From Paenibacillus sp. J2TS4 (lineage in GTDB: Bacteria > Bacillota > Bacilli > Paenibacillales > NBRC-103111), in NCBI RefSeq assembly GCF_018403245.1, contig NZ_BOSH01000004.1:1-64000 (forward strand): 64,000 nt of DNA, read 5' to 3'. Shown in pieces: positions 42,357-50,584 of the stretch. Position 1 is the first letter of the stretch. Each line of letters starts with the position of its first letter. The notes beneath the pieces were generated by a model. That model was not told the DNA's origin and made no database searches. It was given only the letters and a program-made list of their open reading frames with translations. The position numbers were made by a program, and so were the translations under genes.

Positions 42357-43181
42357 ATGAGTATCTTTGCCAGTGTGCTTAAATACACATTGAGTCTTTT
42401 GCTGCTCATCTCATTGGCTTTAACTAGCGGGGGGCTGTCCTTGGCTCTGTATTCCAAAATAACCGGTAAACCGTGGGCGTTTGCCGCCGCTTTCGAAGCC
42501 GCGGACGATTTAGGAGAGGGTGATCTCTCCTTGTCCGTCGAGGAAGAATCCGGGGCGGAAGAGCTTGGGCCTCTGCCGCATCCTTCGTCCGCGATGTTGT
42601 CGGCTCCAGCCATTAAGCAATATCCTGAACTGTATTCGGGCTGTGAAGTGACAAGTTTGACGATGCTTCTTCAGTTTGCCGGATTTGACAAGGACAAGAT
42701 GGAGCTTGCAGAGGAGATGCCCAAAGATCCTACTCCAATCAGCTATAATGCGGATGGCTCCATTGCTTATTGGGGAAATCCGAATCTGGGCTTTGTAGGT
42801 GAGGTCACCGGTAAAGCTAAAGGATTCGGAATCTTTCATACGGCATTGATAGAGCAATTGAAAAGCTATATCCCTACGGCTGTCGATCTGACCGGAGGGG
42901 AATTTGAAGAGATTGAAAGACATATCGCAAGCGGTATTCCTGTCATTGCGTGGACAACGATTACTTTTAGAATCCCGGATAAGTGGGTTGTCTGGGACAC
43001 TCCGATCGGGCCAATCAAGACCACCTTTATTGAGCATGCTGTGCTGGTTGTCGGATATGATGAGAATAATGTCTATGTCAACGACCCTTATTCAGGCAAG
43101 GCGCAGGTTAAAGTAGATAAAGCAAGATTTATTGAAACCTGGGAGCTTATGGGAAAGCAGGCGATTACTTATACGGAATAA
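42357..43181 (+). CDS. Membrane-anchored C39-like cysteine peptidase
   Basis: The 274-residue protein starts with a membrane segment (YTLSLLLLISLALTSGGLSL), has an acidic low-complexity linker and then a peptidase C39-like domain. The catalytic cysteine is in ELYSGCEVTSLTMLL, the histidine in FIEHAVLVVGYDE and the aspartate in YVNDPYSGK. The C39_2 family is secreted or surface-held in Firmicutes, with few known substrates. There is no attached ABC transporter, so bacteriocin export is unlikely. It follows aroA by 36 bases. Confidence 0.85.
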   Translation: MSIFASVLKYTLSLLLLISLALTSGGLSLALYSKITGKPWAFAAAFEAADDLGEGDLSLSVEEESGAEELGPLPHPSSAMLSAPAIKQYPELYSGCEVTSLTMLLQFAGFDKDKMELAEEMPKDPTPISYNADGSIAYWGNPNLGFVGEVTGKAKGFGIFHTALIEQLKSYIPTAVDLTGGEFEEIERHIASGIPVIAWTTITFRIPDKWVVWDTPIGPIKTTFIEHAVLVVGYDENNVYVNDPYSGKAQVKVDKARFIETWELMGKQAITYTE

Positions 43182-43202
43182 AGGGTAATCTATAATGCCG
43201 AC

Positions 43203-43394
43203 TATAAGTTGAACTAAAGATTCAATAGATCATGGAGTGGAGAAAGAAAGATGCTTCCAGGGCGAGTTTTGGCTTTGTATTCCTACCATCCGAAGGCCAA
43301 TCCATATAGAAGGAATACAAAACAAGATGTTTGAAGCTTCGGAGGCACTTTCCTTCGGAACGGAATGATCGCTTTCTTTAGTGCCATATATACA
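43203..43394 (+). repeat. Palindromic repeat element, copy C
   Basis: Third copy. The core matches copy B closely (AAGATGCTTCCAGGGCGAG, AGGAATACAAAACAAGATG, TTCGGAGGCACTTTCCTTCG). The left end has diverged (GAACTAAAG for GCACTAAAG), while the right end CTTTAGTGCCATATATA is intact. It ends 21 bases before the CoA-binding protein gene, in the same orientation as the others. Confidence 0.88.
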
Positions 43395-43415
43395 TTAAAC
43401 CGGGAGGTTATTGTG

Positions 43416-43838
43416 ATGACGTTCGAGAATCCGTCGCGGGATACAATTAAATCAATTTTGGAGGCTGCCACAACGATTGCCGTTGTCGGTCTGTCAGACA
43501 ATCCGGACCGGACTTCCCACATGGTTTCACAGGCGATGCAGAATAAAGGATATCGGATCATTCCTGTTAATCCGAATGCAGAGCAAATTCTTGGCGAGAA
43601 ATGTTATCCATCCTTAACGGATATACCCGAGTCGGTCGATATCGTGAATGTCTTCCGCAGAAGCGAGCATACGGTCCCTATTGCCGAGGAAGCGGTTAAG
43701 ATCGGAGCCAAAGTGCTGTGGCTGCAGCAGGGAATCATCAATGAAGAATCGGCGAGGATTGCTCAAGAAGGCGGTCTTCAGGTTATTATGGACCGCTGTA
43801 TTAAGGTAGAGGACTCGATATTGCTTCCGCCTCGCTAA
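43416..43838 (+). CDS. CoA-binding domain protein (YccU type)
   Basis: The 140-residue protein is a single Rossmann-like CoA_binding domain: AVVGLSDNPDRTSHMVSQAM, YRIIPVNPNAEQILGEKCY, VDIVNVFRRSEHTVPIAEEA and VLWLQQGIINEE. It resembles the CoA-binding half of succinyl-CoA synthetase but has no partner domain; the role is unknown. GGGAGG lies eight bases before the ATG at 43416, just after repeat copy C. Confidence 0.9.
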   Translation: MTFENPSRDTIKSILEAATTIAVVGLSDNPDRTSHMVSQAMQNKGYRIIPVNPNAEQILGEKCYPSLTDIPESVDIVNVFRRSEHTVPIAEEAVKIGAKVLWLQQGIINEESARIAQEGGLQVIMDRCIKVEDSILLPPR

Positions 43839-43852
43839 GTAAAGGAATCGTA

Positions 43853-43876
43853 ACCGCCCCGGAGGGCGGTTTTTTT
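43853..43876 (+). terminator. Rho-independent terminator
   Basis: ACCGCCC and GGGCGGT around CGGA, followed by TTTTTT, 14 bases after the CoA-binding gene. Confidence 0.9.
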
Positions 43877-43995
43877 AATGCGGGACCAATACTATCCATA
43901 AATAAAAGTACAAGCGCTGGCGGACAATATAGATGGCTTCCTTTCTGTGTTTTTATGAGAGGAGGACCTCACTTTTTCAAGGAGGACACAGAAGC

Positions 43996-44829
43996 GTGTA
44001 TAACCAAAGCTCTTTCCATTCGGCGAACTACCGCGGGAATCAAACAGGTCATGATAACTACCTTCGTTCCGATTCGCAGAACCCTTCCCAAAGCTCCTTT
44101 GGCATAGGACAATCTTCGATTCGTACTTCCCAAAGTTTCCAGCCGACCGGTTTTGTTCAATCCAAATATGGCCAGAATCAGCAAAATCAAGCAGGCAATA
44201 CTTCCTACGGAATGCAGTCTTTTCATACGAGCAATTACCGTGGGAACCAAGCGGGACATGACAACTACCTTCGTTCTGATTCCCAGCAGCCTTCTTCGCA
44301 GAGCAGCTTCAGCGCCGGCTCGATGAGCAGTATGGGGGGAAGTTCTTTTCACACGGCCAACTACCGTGGGAACCAACCAGGACATGACAACTACCTTCGT
44401 TCTGACTCCCAGCAGCCGTCGCAAAGCAGCTTTGGAGCCGGTTCGATGAACATTGGTTCGGGTTCCAGCTCTTTCCACACGGCCAACTATCGTGGGAACC
44501 AACCAGGACATGACAACTACCTTCGTTCTGATTCCCAGCAGCCTTCGTCGCAAAGCAGCTTTGGAGCCGGTTCGATGAACATTGGTTCGGGCGCCAGTTC
44601 TTTCCACACGGCCAATTACCGTGGGAACCAACCAGGACATGACAACTACCTTCGTTCCGATTCCCAGCAGCCTTCGTCGCAGAGCAGCTTTGGCGGTTCA
44701 ATGAACATGGGAGTGGGTTCGGGCGCCAGCTCTTTCCACACGGCCAATTATCGTGGAAATCAGCAAGGACATGACAGCTACCTTCGTTCCGATTCCCAAA
44801 ATCCGGCTCAAAGCGGAATTCGTTTCTAA
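43996..44829 (+). CDS. Repetitive Gly/Ser/Asn-rich protein, probable spore-coat or surface component
   Basis: The 277-residue protein is built of six copies of a unit SFHTANYRGNQPGHDNYLRS plus DSQQPSSQSSFG, at 44011, 44218, 44344, 44470, 44599 and 44731. The last four steps are 42-44 codons apart. Between units are short Gly/Ser/Met linkers (GAGSMNIGSG). AAGGAGGACACAGAAGC precedes the GTG at 43996. No signal peptide or cysteine is present. The two following genes encode CotF-like coat proteins, so a structural role in the spore coat or crust is inferred. I do not recognise the repeat as a named family. Confidence 0.75.
   Translation: MYNQSSFHSANYRGNQTGHDNYLRSDSQNPSQSSFGIGQSSIRTSQSFQPTGFVQSKYGQNQQNQAGNTSYGMQSFHTSNYRGNQAGHDNYLRSDSQQPSSQSSFSAGSMSSMGGSSFHTANYRGNQPGHDNYLRSDSQQPSQSSFGAGSMNIGSGSSSFHTANYRGNQPGHDNYLRSDSQQPSSQSSFGAGSMNIGSGASSFHTANYRGNQPGHDNYLRSDSQQPSSQSSFGGSMNMGVGSGASSFHTANYRGNQQGHDSYLRSDSQNPAQSGIRF
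44011..44820 (+). repeat. Tandem coding repeat, six units
   Basis: DNA of the units is highly similar, for example TTCCACACGGCCAACTA and CATGACAACTACCTTCGTT recur in units 3 to 5, with unit lengths of 126-132 bases. Units 1 and 2 are more diverged and 207 bases apart. This looks like recent internal duplication of units 3-6. Confidence 0.85.
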
Positions 44830-44898
44830 CTTGAGCACTTTAAAGCGGGCCTAATCGGGTCCGCTTCTTCCACATCCAAACCTTGGGGGTGTATTGCA

Positions 44899-45117
44899 AT
44901 GCAAACGAACAATCAGCAAATGACGTCTGACCGCAGCATGATTTCGGAGAAGGAGCTTCTGTATATGAAGGATTATTTATCCTGGGAGCTTCTGGCGATG
45001 AAAAAATGCAATGAATCCGCTAATTTGTGTACGGATCCGCAGCTTAAGCAGCTTATCAAGCAAGTAGGCGAGAAGCATAAGCAGCATTATCAGACCATTC
45101 TGTCTCAGCTGCAATAA
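44899..45117 (+). CDS. CotF-like spore-coat protein, short
   Basis: The 72-residue helical protein (SEKELLYMKDYLSWELLAMK, KQLIKQVGEKHKQHYQTILS) resembles half of a ferritin-like coat domain found in CotF-type proteins. The E/H positions in the two helices follow the four-helix-bundle pattern. TTGGGGGTGTATTGCA precedes the ATG. It is followed by a second CotF-like gene, and both probably act together in the spore coat. Confidence 0.78.
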   Translation: MQTNNQQMTSDRSMISEKELLYMKDYLSWELLAMKKCNESANLCTDPQLKQLIKQVGEKHKQHYQTILSQLQ

Positions 45118-45144
45118 TTTATTCAATAAAAGGAGGACGCCCTC

Positions 45145-45474
45145 ATGAGTCTGCAAATTGCCATGCCGAAATCGCCGCAAGAGCCGCAGGTTAAAGGGCC
45201 GGAGATGAATGACCGGGATCGGATTAATGACGTGTTATCGAGCATTAAACAGCTCACGATTGGTTATAACATCGGTCTGAATGAAATGCAAAATCCTCAG
45301 CTTCATCAAAGCGTCGCTCAAATTTTGCAAGACCTTCACCAAACTCAATTTCAAGTGTTCGATGCGATGTTTCAAAAGGGCTGGTATAAAATGAAAGCTG
45401 CCGATCAGCAGGAAATTAGCCAGGCCCACACTCAATTCAGCAATTACAGCTCGCAATTTCCGAATTTTCAATAA
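45145..45474 (+). CDS. CotF-like spore-coat protein
   Basis: The 109-residue helical protein (DRDRINDVLSSIKQLTIGYN, SVAQILQDLHQTQFQVFDAM, FQKGWYKMKAADQQEISQ) matches the CotF family of Bacillus spore-coat proteins. AAAAGGAGG lies before the ATG. It follows the 72-residue relative by 27 bases, and both sit next to the six-repeat protein. A sporulation-time promoter (SigE or SigK) would be expected but was not located. Confidence 0.82.
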   Translation: MSLQIAMPKSPQEPQVKGPEMNDRDRINDVLSSIKQLTIGYNIGLNEMQNPQLHQSVAQILQDLHQTQFQVFDAMFQKGWYKMKAADQQEISQAHTQFSNYSSQFPNFQ

Positions 45475-45490
45475 TTCTGGCTGTACTGTT

Positions 45491-45518
45491 AAAAGCCCTG
45501 ACCCTATCAGGGCTTTTA
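45491..45518 (+). terminator. Rho-independent terminator
   Basis: AAAAGCCCTGA and TCAGGGCTTTT form an 11-bp perfect stem just after the coat genes. Confidence 0.85.
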
Positions 45519-45600
45519 CTTTGCCATGCTGTTACTCTCGGGATATGAACTTATTAGCTTTACAAATGAGACGACAGGCTTTACCATTCTAATAGAGGTT

Positions 45601-45806
45601 GTTCAAAAAGTCCCCTTTTGATCACGAAGGATACCAAGAAGCGGAATCGGCATCGAACCTTGCACTCACCCTCGAAGTCCGATGCTCATGTAGGTTTGCC
45701 TACACTCCGCTCCTCCTGAAAGTTTTGCAGAGCAAAACTCTCTTCGGAAGCATAAGCTCTCAGCTTCGCACAATCTTCTCGGTGCTGAAAAGTTGACTTT
45801 TTGAAC
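45601..45806. repeat. 206-bp element with 12-bp terminal inverted repeats
   Basis: GTTCAAAAAGTC at 45601 and GACTTTTTGAAC at 45795 are exact inverted repeats. The inside is non-coding and rich in short inverted words (TGTAGG...CCTACA, AAGTTTTG...CAAAACTT). It fills most of the 411-base gap before the PTS gene. The design resembles a MITE or another non-autonomous repeat; a possible relic of its end is at 19378-19404. Confidence 0.7.
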
Positions 45807-45885
45807 ATTCACTAATAGGGGTTTGTGCATTTGCCAAAGATGGTCAAGCTCAGGCGTTATCGGAAAGGAGGGCAGGAAGCGGAAG

Positions 45886-47787
45886 ATGAACTGGATGGGA
45901 TATTTGCAGCAATTGGGCAGGTCGCTAATGATACCGACCATCGCCCTGCCCGTAGCGGCCGTCTTTCTGAGTCTGGGAGCGTTGCCATGGGAATCGGCTG
46001 GACTGGGCAATCTCGGGAGCTTGTTTGTTTTTTCCGGAGATATGATTTTTACTTACCTCCCTTTTATGTTTGCCGTAGGGGTAGCCTTGGGACTTACGAG
46101 CAATGCCGGCATTGCCGGACTGTCTGCTCTTCTCAGTTACTTCCTGCTAACCCAAATAACCCAGACCTATATGCAGCCACAGCTGCAAATGGGAGTTACC
46201 GGGGGCATTGTAATAGGGATATTGACTGCACTGTCATATCATCGGTTCAGCAATATTCAATTGCCGGAATATATTCAGTATTTTGGCGGACCGAGATTTG
46301 TGCCTATTTTTGTCGGAACCGCAACTATTTTTCTCTCCCTGGTTATTATTGCCGTAGGTCCAGCCGTCGAGCAGACGATCGAATGGTTAGGCGAAATGCT
46401 CCTGAGCCTGGGGGGATTTGGAGCTTTTATATACGGAACAGCTTATCGGCTGCTCGTTCCGTCGGGTTTGCATCATATTCTTAACAATGTATATTGGTTT
46501 CAAATCGGCACTTTTGAAAGGGCGGATGGAACGACCGTATTCGGAGATTTGCCGAGATTTTTTGCGGGGGATCCGGAGGCGGGAATCTTTATGGCCGGTC
46601 TCTATCCCATTATGATGTTTGCCCTCCCTGCTATTGCGCTGGCTATTATTCAGGAAGCCCGTGAAGACCTGAAGCCGAAAATCCGGAAGACATTTTTAAC
46701 CGCGGCATTAGCGTGCTTTCTGACTGGAGTGACCGAACCGATTGAGTTCGCTTTTTTATTCGTGGCACCTGTGCTATTCTTCATTCACTCTATCTTATCC
46801 GGATTGTCCATGTGGATCGCCTACGAGCTCGGTATCCATCACGGCTTTTCCTTCTCGGCGGGCCTGCTGGAATTTATTATTAACGGCCATTTGTCCACTC
46901 GCGGGCTATGGCTGATTCCTATCGGCCTTGTATTCGGCATTACTTATTATGTGCTCTTCCGTTGGGCCATTCGGCGCTTTCAGCTTCCGACTCCGGGCCG
47001 GGAAGAAGGCTCGCCTCTGGAAGAATGGGCAGGGGATATCCGATATCGCTCGCCCCTCATTCTGCAAGCACTTGGAGGCAAAAATAATATTAAAACGATA
47101 GAGGCCTGCATCACCCGTCTGCGGCTAACGCTGCAGGATGACAAATTGATCGATACAGCGGCCTTAAAGCACCTGGGCGCGGCCGGAGTCATCCGCTTGG
47201 GCGGCGGCAACGTTCAGGTCGTCTTCGGAACGTTCTCGGAATTGATCCGGGAAGAAATCATTAAAGTGACCCGGACGGATTTGCAGCAAGTGCTGTTTAG
47301 CTCGCCTGTTCAAGGCAGGATGATCCCGCTGGATGAAGTGCCGGATCAAGTATTTTCGAGAAAAATTGTCGGCAACGGAGTAGCCTTCATTCCCGAACGG
47401 GGGGAACTCGTAGCTCCGGTAGCGGGAAAAGTGATTCATATCTATCCTACGATGCACGCCATCGGCCTGCAGACGGAGAATGGTCTGGATGTGCTGCTGC
47501 ACATTGGCATTGATACCGTGCAGCTGCAGGGGAAAGGAAAATGGTTTACCGCCGTCGTACAGGAGGGGGACGAGGTTATTCCCGGACAACTGTTGGTTAA
47601 ATTTAATTTGACCAAAGTAAGACAGAATGCCAAATCGCTGGCGACACCTATGCTTATAACCAATGCGGAGCGAATTAAGTCCTGGAGCTTTGCTCCCTTT
47701 AAAGCTGTTAAGAAAGGTCAAGGGGCCGTCATGTCCGTTGTGTTAAAAGAAGAAGCCGCAGCAGTTGGAGGTCAGTCTGATGATTAA
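45886..47787 (+). CDS. PTS sugar-specific EIICBA, N-acetylglucosamine/glucose family
   Basis: The 633-residue protein has the domain order C-B-A. EIIC has about ten membrane segments with RLLVPSGLHHILNNVYWFQ and GDPEAGIFMAGLYPIMMFAL, closest in pattern to N-acetylglucosamine permeases (NagP/NagE). EIIB has phospho-Cys C408 in EACITRLRLTL. EIIA has H524 (MHAIGL) and phospho-His H539 (LLHIGIDTV). It imports and phosphorylates its sugar with phosphate from HPr. AAGGAGG is 15 bases before the ATG at 45886, a wide gap. Glucose or glucosamine are alternative substrates. It overlaps ptsI by eight bases. Confidence 0.9.
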   Translation: MNWMGYLQQLGRSLMIPTIALPVAAVFLSLGALPWESAGLGNLGSLFVFSGDMIFTYLPFMFAVGVALGLTSNAGIAGLSALLSYFLLTQITQTYMQPQLQMGVTGGIVIGILTALSYHRFSNIQLPEYIQYFGGPRFVPIFVGTATIFLSLVIIAVGPAVEQTIEWLGEMLLSLGGFGAFIYGTAYRLLVPSGLHHILNNVYWFQIGTFERADGTTVFGDLPRFFAGDPEAGIFMAGLYPIMMFALPAIALAIIQEAREDLKPKIRKTFLTAALACFLTGVTEPIEFAFLFVAPVLFFIHSILSGLSMWIAYELGIHHGFSFSAGLLEFIINGHLSTRGLWLIPIGLVFGITYYVLFRWAIRRFQLPTPGREEGSPLEEWAGDIRYRSPLILQALGGKNNIKTIEACITRLRLTLQDDKLIDTAALKHLGAAGVIRLGGGNVQVVFGTFSELIREEIIKVTRTDLQQVLFSSPVQGRMIPLDEVPDQVFSRKIVGNGVAFIPERGELVAPVAGKVIHIYPTMHAIGLQTENGLDVLLHIGIDTVQLQGKGKWFTAVVQEGDEVIPGQLLVKFNLTKVRQNAKSLATPMLITNAERIKSWSFAPFKAVKKGQGAVMSVVLKEEAAAVGGQSDD

Positions 47788-49525
47788 AGGAATTGGAGCG
47801 TCTGTTGGAATCGCGATAGGAAAAGCGATCGTCCTGCCCAACTGGGAATGGAATGTGCCGGATAAACTGGTGGATGTGGCCGACTTGGCTTACGAATTCG
47901 AAAAGCTTTACGAAGGAATACAGATTTCCAAGGTGGAGCTGGAGACGATTAAAGAGGATATTTCCGAGCTTATTGGAGAAGAAGAGTCTAATATTTTCAA
48001 CGCGCACCTGGCCATTCTGGAGGACCCGGTCTTTATGAACGAGGTCCAGGCTATTATGCAGCGGCAATATAAAGCTGCGGAAGTGGCTGTCAAAGAGACG
48101 ATTGATAAATTTGTCGGCATGTTCGATCTGTTGGATGACGAATACATGAAAGAAAGAGCAGCCGATATAAGGGATGTTGGCAACCGGCTTCTCAAGCATC
48201 TTTTGGGCGGGTTTCAGGATACGCTGCCCGATCAGGATGATCCCTATGTCCTGGTGGCCAAAGAGCTTACCCCTTCCCAATGGACTCATCTCGATCCTTC
48301 CAAAATTTTGGGAATTGTCACCATTATGGGAGGGATGAACTCTCATGCAGCGATCATGGCCAGAGCTATCGGGATCCCATTCGTCCTTGGATTGGATGGG
48401 AAATTGAAGAGGCCGATCCAAACCGGAGATTTAATTATTTTGGATGGGGAAGAAGGAACCGTTTTTGTCAATCCGGACGAGGAAACGATTGCCCATTACC
48501 GGGAACGCAAGGAAATTATACAGAAGCATATGGAAAGGCTGGAGCAGTTGATCGATGTGCAGGCCATCACACAGGATGGAAAGCCGATTGAGCTGAAGGC
48601 CAACATCAGCTCTGTCAAGGAATTGGAGCAGGCATTGAAGACAGGAGCCCGGGGAGTAGGACTATTCAGGACAGAGTTTCTGTATATGGATCGGAATTCC
48701 CTCCCTCCGGAAGAAGAACAATTTGAAGTATACCGGCAGGTTGCTGAAATGCTTCATGGCGAGCCGCTCGTTATCCGAACGCTGGACGCCGGGGGAGACA
48801 AAAATATCCATTACATTGATCTTCCGCAAGAAGTCAATCCATTCCTCGGATACCGTGCTATCCGTATTTCCTTGGATCGGCAGGAGCTTTTTAAAACTCA
48901 GCTGAGAGCTATTCTGCGGGCCAGTCATTACGGGCATGTGAAGATTATGTATCCGTTTATTTCATCGGTTAAGGAATTCAAAGACGCCAACCAGCTGCTG
49001 GAGGAGGTCAAGAAGGAGTTAAGAGAAGAGGGACAGCCCTTTGACGAGCAGATAGAAGTCGGGATTATGATCGAGGTGCCGGCTGCGGCTCTGACCGCGG
49101 ATCTGTTGGCCAAGGAAGCGGATTTCTTCAGCATCGGGACCAATGATCTCGTGCAGTACTTACTGGCTGTTGACCGGATGAATGAGCATATTGCTCACTT
49201 ATATGATCCTTACCACCCCGCTGTACTAAGACTTCTGCGCCAGACGATCGAAGCGGCTCAGCAGCAAGGAATCCCGGTCAGCGTTTGTGGAGAGATGGCG
49301 GGCGACCCTAAGGTTCTGCCTATTTGGCTGGCACTCGGCATTGAAGAACTGAGCATGTCCGTCAAAACACTGCTTCCGCTCAAGGAGAGGCTGCTGCAAA
49401 GCTCGATCGAGCAAAGCGGACGGGTGTTTGAGCAAATTATGCAATGTACGGATAGTGACCAAATCCGCAACATTTTGGATCAATGCTATAATGGTAAGGA
49501 ACGGTATGGACCGATTACAAATTAA
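47780..49525 (+). CDS. ptsI: PTS enzyme I (PEP-protein phosphotransferase)
   Basis: The 581-residue protein has the phospho-histidine at H189 in GGMNSHAAIMARAIGIPFV (usual motif GG-R-T-SHSAIMAR). PEP-binding signatures follow (GVGLFRTEFLYM, DAGGDKNIHYI), and the C-terminal catalytic region is FSIGTNDLVQYLLAVDRMNE. It takes phosphate from PEP and passes it to HPr. Its start overlaps the EIICBA gene and has GGAGGTCAGTCTG as binding site inside it. No HPr gene (ptsH) is present, although enzyme I normally sits beside it. Confidence 0.93.
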   Translation: MIKGIGASVGIAIGKAIVLPNWEWNVPDKLVDVADLAYEFEKLYEGIQISKVELETIKEDISELIGEEESNIFNAHLAILEDPVFMNEVQAIMQRQYKAAEVAVKETIDKFVGMFDLLDDEYMKERAADIRDVGNRLLKHLLGGFQDTLPDQDDPYVLVAKELTPSQWTHLDPSKILGIVTIMGGMNSHAAIMARAIGIPFVLGLDGKLKRPIQTGDLIILDGEEGTVFVNPDEETIAHYRERKEIIQKHMERLEQLIDVQAITQDGKPIELKANISSVKELEQALKTGARGVGLFRTEFLYMDRNSLPPEEEQFEVYRQVAEMLHGEPLVIRTLDAGGDKNIHYIDLPQEVNPFLGYRAIRISLDRQELFKTQLRAILRASHYGHVKIMYPFISSVKEFKDANQLLEEVKKELREEGQPFDEQIEVGIMIEVPAAALTADLLAKEADFFSIGTNDLVQYLLAVDRMNEHIAHLYDPYHPAVLRLLRQTIEAAQQQGIPVSVCGEMAGDPKVLPIWLALGIEELSMSVKTLLPLKERLLQSSIEQSGRVFEQIMQCTDSDQIRNILDQCYNGKERYGPITN

Positions 49526-49547
49526 GGACAGGGAGGAGAGGTCTGCT

Positions 49548-50078
49548 ATGGACTTAACGGGTTATAAACTGCTAGCTTTTGTTGATGAAGAATTTGAAGA
49601 TTTAGAAATGTGGTATCCGGTTCTGCGCCTGCGGGAAACCGGTGCCGAGGTAGATCTGGCCGGACCTATTGCGGGACAGGTGTACAAAGGAAAGTATGGC
49701 GTTCCACTGGAGACGAATGTTTCTTTCGACGAGGTTAACGCATCGGATTACATTGGCTTGTACGTTCCGGGAGGCTGGGCCCCGGACAAGCTTAGACGCT
49801 ATTCCTCGGTTCTGCAATTGACGCGTGAATTTCATGAGGCGGGCAAGCCGATTGCGCAAATTTGTCATGCGGGCTGGGTGCTGATTTCAGCCAAAATCGT
49901 TGAAGGCTACACAATGACTTCCACTCCTGGAATACGAGACGATCTGGAGAATGCAGGAGCGATATGGGTGGACGAGGAAGTCGTGGTCGACCGCAATATC
50001 GTATCCGGAAGACGCCCTCCCGATTTACCGGCCTTTGTTAAAGAATACATCCGAGTGCTGGGCGAGTACGCAAAGTAG
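49548..50078 (+). CDS. DJ-1/PfpI family protein
   Basis: The 176-residue protein has the class I glutamine-amidotransferase-like fold: LLAFVDEEFEDLEMWYPVLR, the acidic residue E14 region, GLYVPGGWAPDKLR and the nucleophile elbow AQICHAGWVL with its cysteine. Members act as proteases, glyoxalases or chaperone-like stress proteins (YfkM/YraA group). GGGAGGAGAGG precedes the ATG at 49548. It follows ptsI by 22 bases and is likely cotranscribed. Confidence 0.87.
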   Translation: MDLTGYKLLAFVDEEFEDLEMWYPVLRLRETGAEVDLAGPIAGQVYKGKYGVPLETNVSFDEVNASDYIGLYVPGGWAPDKLRRYSSVLQLTREFHEAGKPIAQICHAGWVLISAKIVEGYTMTSTPGIRDDLENAGAIWVDEEVVVDRNIVSGRRPPDLPAFVKEYIRVLGEYAK

Positions 50079-50079
50079 A

Positions 50080-50496
50080 GTGAGAGCCTGGGGAATCCGG
50101 TGGATGCCGGCCATATTGTGGATGGCAGTTATTTTCTATTCTTCTTCGAGAACTGCGGATAGTATGAACACCTTGCTTCCGTGGTTTCAAAAAATCGTCC
50201 CTTCGATGCAAAGCTTTGATTGGGGACATTTTATCGCCTATTTCATTCTTGCTTTAACGTACTTGTGGGCACTGGATAACGGCAATCCGTCCTGGAAGAT
50301 CAAAGGGATGGTCATTGCCATGTGCGTCGTGTACGGAATGACAGATGAGTTTCACCAGCTTTTTGTGGACGGCCGCCATGCGGATTGGCAAGATATTCGA
50401 AATGACGGCATTGGTGCTGCCATCGCTATGCTGTTGGTTTCACTTAAGCCGATCTCCCGTTTATACGGAAGACTGCCTCATTCCAAAAAGTGCTAA
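50080..50496 (+). CDS. VanZ-like membrane protein
   Basis: Three or four membrane segments in 138 residues with the VanZ signatures WMAVIFYSSS, FDWGHFIAYFILALTYLWAL and TDEFHQLFVDGRHADWQD-I. VanZ proteins modify teicoplanin sensitivity in enterococci, but chromosomal relatives are common in Bacillales with unknown roles. The start GTG at 50080 begins directly after the DJ-1 stop and lacks a strong binding site, so translational coupling is likely. An ATG at 50101 is an alternative. Confidence 0.82.
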   Translation: MRAWGIRWMPAILWMAVIFYSSSRTADSMNTLLPWFQKIVPSMQSFDWGHFIAYFILALTYLWALDNGNPSWKIKGMVIAMCVVYGMTDEFHQLFVDGRHADWQDIRNDGIGAAIAMLLVSLKPISRLYGRLPHSKKC

Positions 50497-50584
50497 GCTT
50501 GTTGCGAGAGGATTTGTGGGTTAAAGGTAGAATACCAATGGAGTGGAAGAAACCCGACCGTACCGCACAAGAGGAGTGAACATA

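Noticed and set aside
43969..44701. Long minus-strand open frames opposite the six-repeat protein
   Set aside because: They are antisense shadows made by the repeated codons of the plus-strand gene and have no ribosome binding site.
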